Shown here one piece after another: positions 61,809-64,000 of a stretch of 64,000 bases of DNA. The translations under genes and the position numbers were made by a program. Below the pieces are notes generated by a model that had not been told where the DNA came from, made no database searches, and was given only the letters and a program-made list of their open reading frames with translations. Source of the stretch: Martelella limonii (GTDB lineage: Bacteria > Pseudomonadota > Alphaproteobacteria > Rhizobiales > Rhizobiaceae); NCBI RefSeq assembly GCF_013344475.1, contig NZ_JABUOU010000001.1, positions 868,001 through 932,000 of the forward strand. Reading direction: 5' to 3'. Every line of letters starts with the position of its first letter. Position 1 is the stretch's first letter.

Positions 61809-62347
61809 GCCGCACCATCATCGTTTCGCCGCTGGAGCGGATCGGTGAAATGGCAGCCCGGCATCACTGCCGGGCGATGATATCCCTGATGGCGGCAAAG
61901 CACGACTTCGCCAAGCCCGGGATCATTGAGCATCATCTCGTGCTGCGCATGAACGACATTGCCTTCGCGGGCACTGGCGACCTCGTGGCGCCCGAGCGAG
62001 CGCATGTAGATCAGATCATAAACTTCGCGCAACGCTTTGAAAATGAAGGGCCATTGTTGATCCATTGCTGGATGGGCGTCTCCCGCTCGCCCGCAGCCGC
62101 CATGATCGCGGCCCTTGCGATAGCGCCTGAAATCGACGACGCCCGGCTCGCGGCATCGTTGCGCGAGGCCTCGCCTGCGGCAACGCCCAACAAGCGGCTC
62201 GCAGCCCTTGGCGACGAGGCGCTGGCACGGAATGGCAGGCTGGAAGCCGCAGTGAAGTCGATCGGTCGCGGGCGCGACTGCCGCACCAACAATCCGTTCA
62301 TGCTCAGCATTGACAACCTTGTCATGGAACCGTTGCGCCATAGGTAG
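61805..62347 (+). CDS. tyrosine-phosphatase-like protein
   Basis: A 180-residue protein with the cysteine-phosphatase loop C88-x5-R94 in LLIHCWMGVSRSPAAAM. A general-acid Asp is not certain. It belongs to the rhizobial tyrosine phosphatase superfamily proteins found next to HD hydrolases. The N-terminal half has SPLERIGEMAARHH, a feature of this group. Translation is coupled to the HD gene, so the two probably act on related substrates. The substrate may be a small phosphate ester rather than a protein. Confidence 0.82.
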   Translation: MSRTIIVSPLERIGEMAARHHCRAMISLMAAKHDFAKPGIIEHHLVLRMNDIAFAGTGDLVAPERAHVDQIINFAQRFENEGPLLIHCWMGVSRSPAAAMIAALAIAPEIDDARLAASLREASPAATPNKRLAALGDEALARNGRLEAAVKSIGRGRDCRTNNPFMLSIDNLVMEPLRHR

Positions 62348-62391
62348 AGTATCCGTAACATTCCAAGCATGAACGACAGAAGGAAGAATTG

Positions 62392-63375
62392 ATGGATTCG
62401 CTAGAGAAGCAAGCCAGTGATCTTTTCAATGCATCGAGCGATCTTGCCGATGCGATCATCGCACTGGTGGTGACCTACGCCTTCTCGGCGATCGGAGCCA
62501 TTGTCCTGCTTATCGTCGGCTGGATCCTCGCAGCGCTGGCGCAGCGTTACGTCAAATCGCTGTTCATGAAGATCGACAATGTCGACAAGACGCTTGCCGG
62601 CTTCTTCGGGGCGATTGCCCGTTATGGCATCCTGACGATCGTGCTGGTGATGGTTCTTGGTCAGTTCGGCGTCAAGACCGCGTCGATCCTCGCTGCCCTC
62701 GGCGGCGCCGCCCTTGCCATCGGCCTTGCGCTTCAGGGCACGCTGCAGAACATCGCGGCCGGGATCATGCTTCTGGTGCTGCGTCCCTTCAAGGTCGGCG
62801 AATATATCTCGACGGGCTCGATTGACGGCACGGTGCTCGAAGTCGGCCTGTTTGCGACCGAACTCAAGACAGTAGACGGTCTCTATCGTCTTGCTCCCAA
62901 TTCGACGCTCTGGAACGTCTCGATCACCAACTACTCGCGCGTGACCCAGCGCATGCACGAACTGGCGATCGGCATCGGCTATGACGACGACATGAAGCAG
63001 GCGCTCGACATCCTGATCGACCTTGCCAAGACCAACGAGAACGTCCTGTCCGACCCTGAGCCCTACGCCTTCGTCAAGGAGCTTGGCGACAGCGCGGTCG
63101 TGATTGCCATTCGTTACTGGGTGCCGGGTTCCCTGTGGTGGAAGACCACCCATGTGATGACGCGCGACGCGAAGCTTGCCTTCGACGAAGCCGGCATCTC
63201 CATCCCGTTCCCGCAGATGACGCTTTCGGCACTCGACGACGACGGATTGCCGCTGAACGGCGAAAAGGCCAAGAAGGTTGAAAAAGCTGAAGACGGCAAG
63301 AATGTCAAAAAGGGTGAAAATGCCGGTCGCTCCGTAGACGGTGCCGACAGCGACGTGACGGAAGCCAAACAGTGA
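62392..63375 (+). CDS. MscS-family mechanosensitive channel
   Basis: A 327-residue small-conductance channel. Three N-terminal spans (about 20-115) include the pore helix GGAALAIGLALQGTLQNIAAG with the Gly/Ala packing pattern of MscS TM3 (given here in part), followed by the beta domain RPFKVGEYI and a mixed C-terminal domain. A Lys/Glu-rich tail of about 40 residues ends the protein. The ATG at 62392 follows AGGAAG. The next gene begins at GTGA across its stop. Confidence 0.93.
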   Translation: MDSLEKQASDLFNASSDLADAIIALVVTYAFSAIGAIVLLIVGWILAALAQRYVKSLFMKIDNVDKTLAGFFGAIARYGILTIVLVMVLGQFGVKTASILAALGGAALAIGLALQGTLQNIAAGIMLLVLRPFKVGEYISTGSIDGTVLEVGLFATELKTVDGLYRLAPNSTLWNVSITNYSRVTQRMHELAIGIGYDDDMKQALDILIDLAKTNENVLSDPEPYAFVKELGDSAVVIAIRYWVPGSLWWKTTHVMTRDAKLAFDEAGISIPFPQMTLSALDDDGLPLNGEKAKKVEKAEDGKNVKKGENAGRSVDGADSDVTEAKQ

Positions 63376-64000
63376 AGGTGTCCGGGCTCACCATCTACCC
63401 GATGAAAAGCGCGCGCGGCATCGCGCTCGACGCCTCCGACTGCGGTCCCACCGGGCTGTCGGGCGATCGCCGCGCGATCCTTGCAAACCCGGACGGAAGC
63501 TTCATCAGCCAGCGCGAACTGCCGGCACTTGCCCGCCTCTCCGCCCGCGCGGAACAAGGCGGGCTGCGCCTTTCGCTCGAAGGAAAAGACGACATCGTGA
63601 CCGGGCCGTCTTCGCAGGACCGGTTCTCCGTGACCGTCTGGCGCGATACTGTGGATGCGGCGGCCAGCACCGGCGATGCCGATGCAACGCTTTCGGACTG
63701 GCTCGACCGGCCGGTGCGCCTTGCCTTTTTCGACGCGGGCGCACGCCGGATCGCCAGCACGGACTGGGTCGGCGATGAAACGCCCGTGACGTTTTCAGAC
63801 GGCTTCCAGATCCTCGTCACCACCACAGCATCGCTTGCAGCACTCAATGAGGATCTGAAGGCCAATGGCTCCGCGACTGTCGGCATGGAGCGGTTTCGAC
63901 CGAATATCGTCATCGATGGCGCCGAAGCCTGGGCCGAGGATGATTGGGCGGCAATCGAGATTGCCGGCATCACCTTCGATCTCGTCAAACCCTGCACCCG
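63372..64000 (+). CDS. MOSC-domain protein (3' truncated by window edge)
   Basis: A reading frame starting with GTG at 63372, overlapping the mscS stop as GTGA, runs open to the end of the window (209 codons). The translation begins VKVSGLTIYPMKSARGIAL, the MOSC N-terminal barrel typical of YcbX-like proteins, and continues into the MOSC domain with TVGMERFRPNIVIDG and VKPCTR, whose Cys is the conserved MOSC cysteine. MOSC proteins bind molybdenum cofactor in sulfur-transfer or N-oxide reduction. The C terminus lies beyond the window. Confidence 0.9.
   Translation, partial: MKVSGLTIYPMKSARGIALDASDCGPTGLSGDRRAILANPDGSFISQRELPALARLSARAEQGGLRLSLEGKDDIVTGPSSQDRFSVTVWRDTVDAAASTGDADATLSDWLDRPVRLAFFDAGARRIASTDWVGDETPVTFSDGFQILVTTTASLAALNEDLKANGSATVGMERFRPNIVIDGAEAWAEDDWAAIEIAGITFDLVKPCT

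Overview
The window is a GC-rich, tightly packed stretch of chromosome from an alphaproteobacterium, most likely of the Hyphomicrobiales (rhizobial group). The reasons are the gene blocks lptF-lptG-lptD-surA-pdxA-rsmA, gmk-yicC-mltG-fabF-acpP-fabG-fabD, rpsF-rpsR-DUF2232-rplI-dnaB-alr-radA-cvpA-purF and cysS-GFA-cimA-rarD-LOG-LysM-atm1-psd-pssA, an Omp25/Omp31-type porin, an L9 protein with a long acidic tail, and RirA-type iron operators. The genus cannot be fixed from the sequence alone. No rRNA, tRNA, CRISPR array, prophage or complete insertion sequence was found.

Layout. 0-6.4 kb: a truncated DUF6455 gene, a CoA-binding protein, a small cysteine-rich exported protein, then the phosphate transporter pstSCAB followed by an unusual Fic-like protein where phoU and phoB would be expected. 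6.4-17 kb: pepA-holC on the minus strand; a PAP2 phosphatase followed by lipopolysaccharide export genes (lptF, lptG, lptD), periplasmic chaperone surA, pdxA and rsmA. 17-23 kb: a secreted phytase/esterase-like protein behind a four-unit Pho-box array, a DMT transporter, and a LysR regulator divergent from a dioxygenase-hydrolase pair resembling quinone detoxification genes. 23-29.8 kb, minus strand: gmk, yicC, mltG and the fatty-acid genes fabF, acpP, fabG, fabD.

30-34.9 kb looks accessory: aldo/keto reductase, cation antiporter, siderophore-interacting reductase with two iron-responsive operators, an unassigned 0.5-kb stretch, and a membrane diguanylate cyclase. Palindromic repeats lie at 31.1 kb and just past the right side at 36.0 kb. 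35-45.9 kb returns to core genes: ribosomal proteins S6, S18 and L9, DnaB, alanine racemase, RadA, CvpA, PurF, then an SDR-DUF1349 pair. 46-58.5 kb: porin, CysS, two tandem GFA proteins, citramalate synthase, RarD, a LOG-family protein, a LysM protein, an Atm1-type ABC exporter, and phosphatidylserine decarboxylase/synthase. 58.5-64 kb: an SRAP protein, a Nudix hydrolase, a small helical protein, a CAF17/YgfZ protein coupled to an HD hydrolase and a tyrosine phosphatase, MscS, and a truncated MOSC protein that runs off the end.

Three regulatory themes stand out. Phosphate: a Pho box upstream of pstS and a better, tandem one upstream of the phytase-like gene. Iron: paired TGA-N9-TCA boxes before the siderophore-interacting protein. 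Envelope: lipid A transport and modification, peptidoglycan termination and phospholipid synthesis. The observations most worth testing are the degenerate Fic protein behind pstB, the Pho-box array, the iron operators and a family of 79-bp palindromic intergenic repeats.
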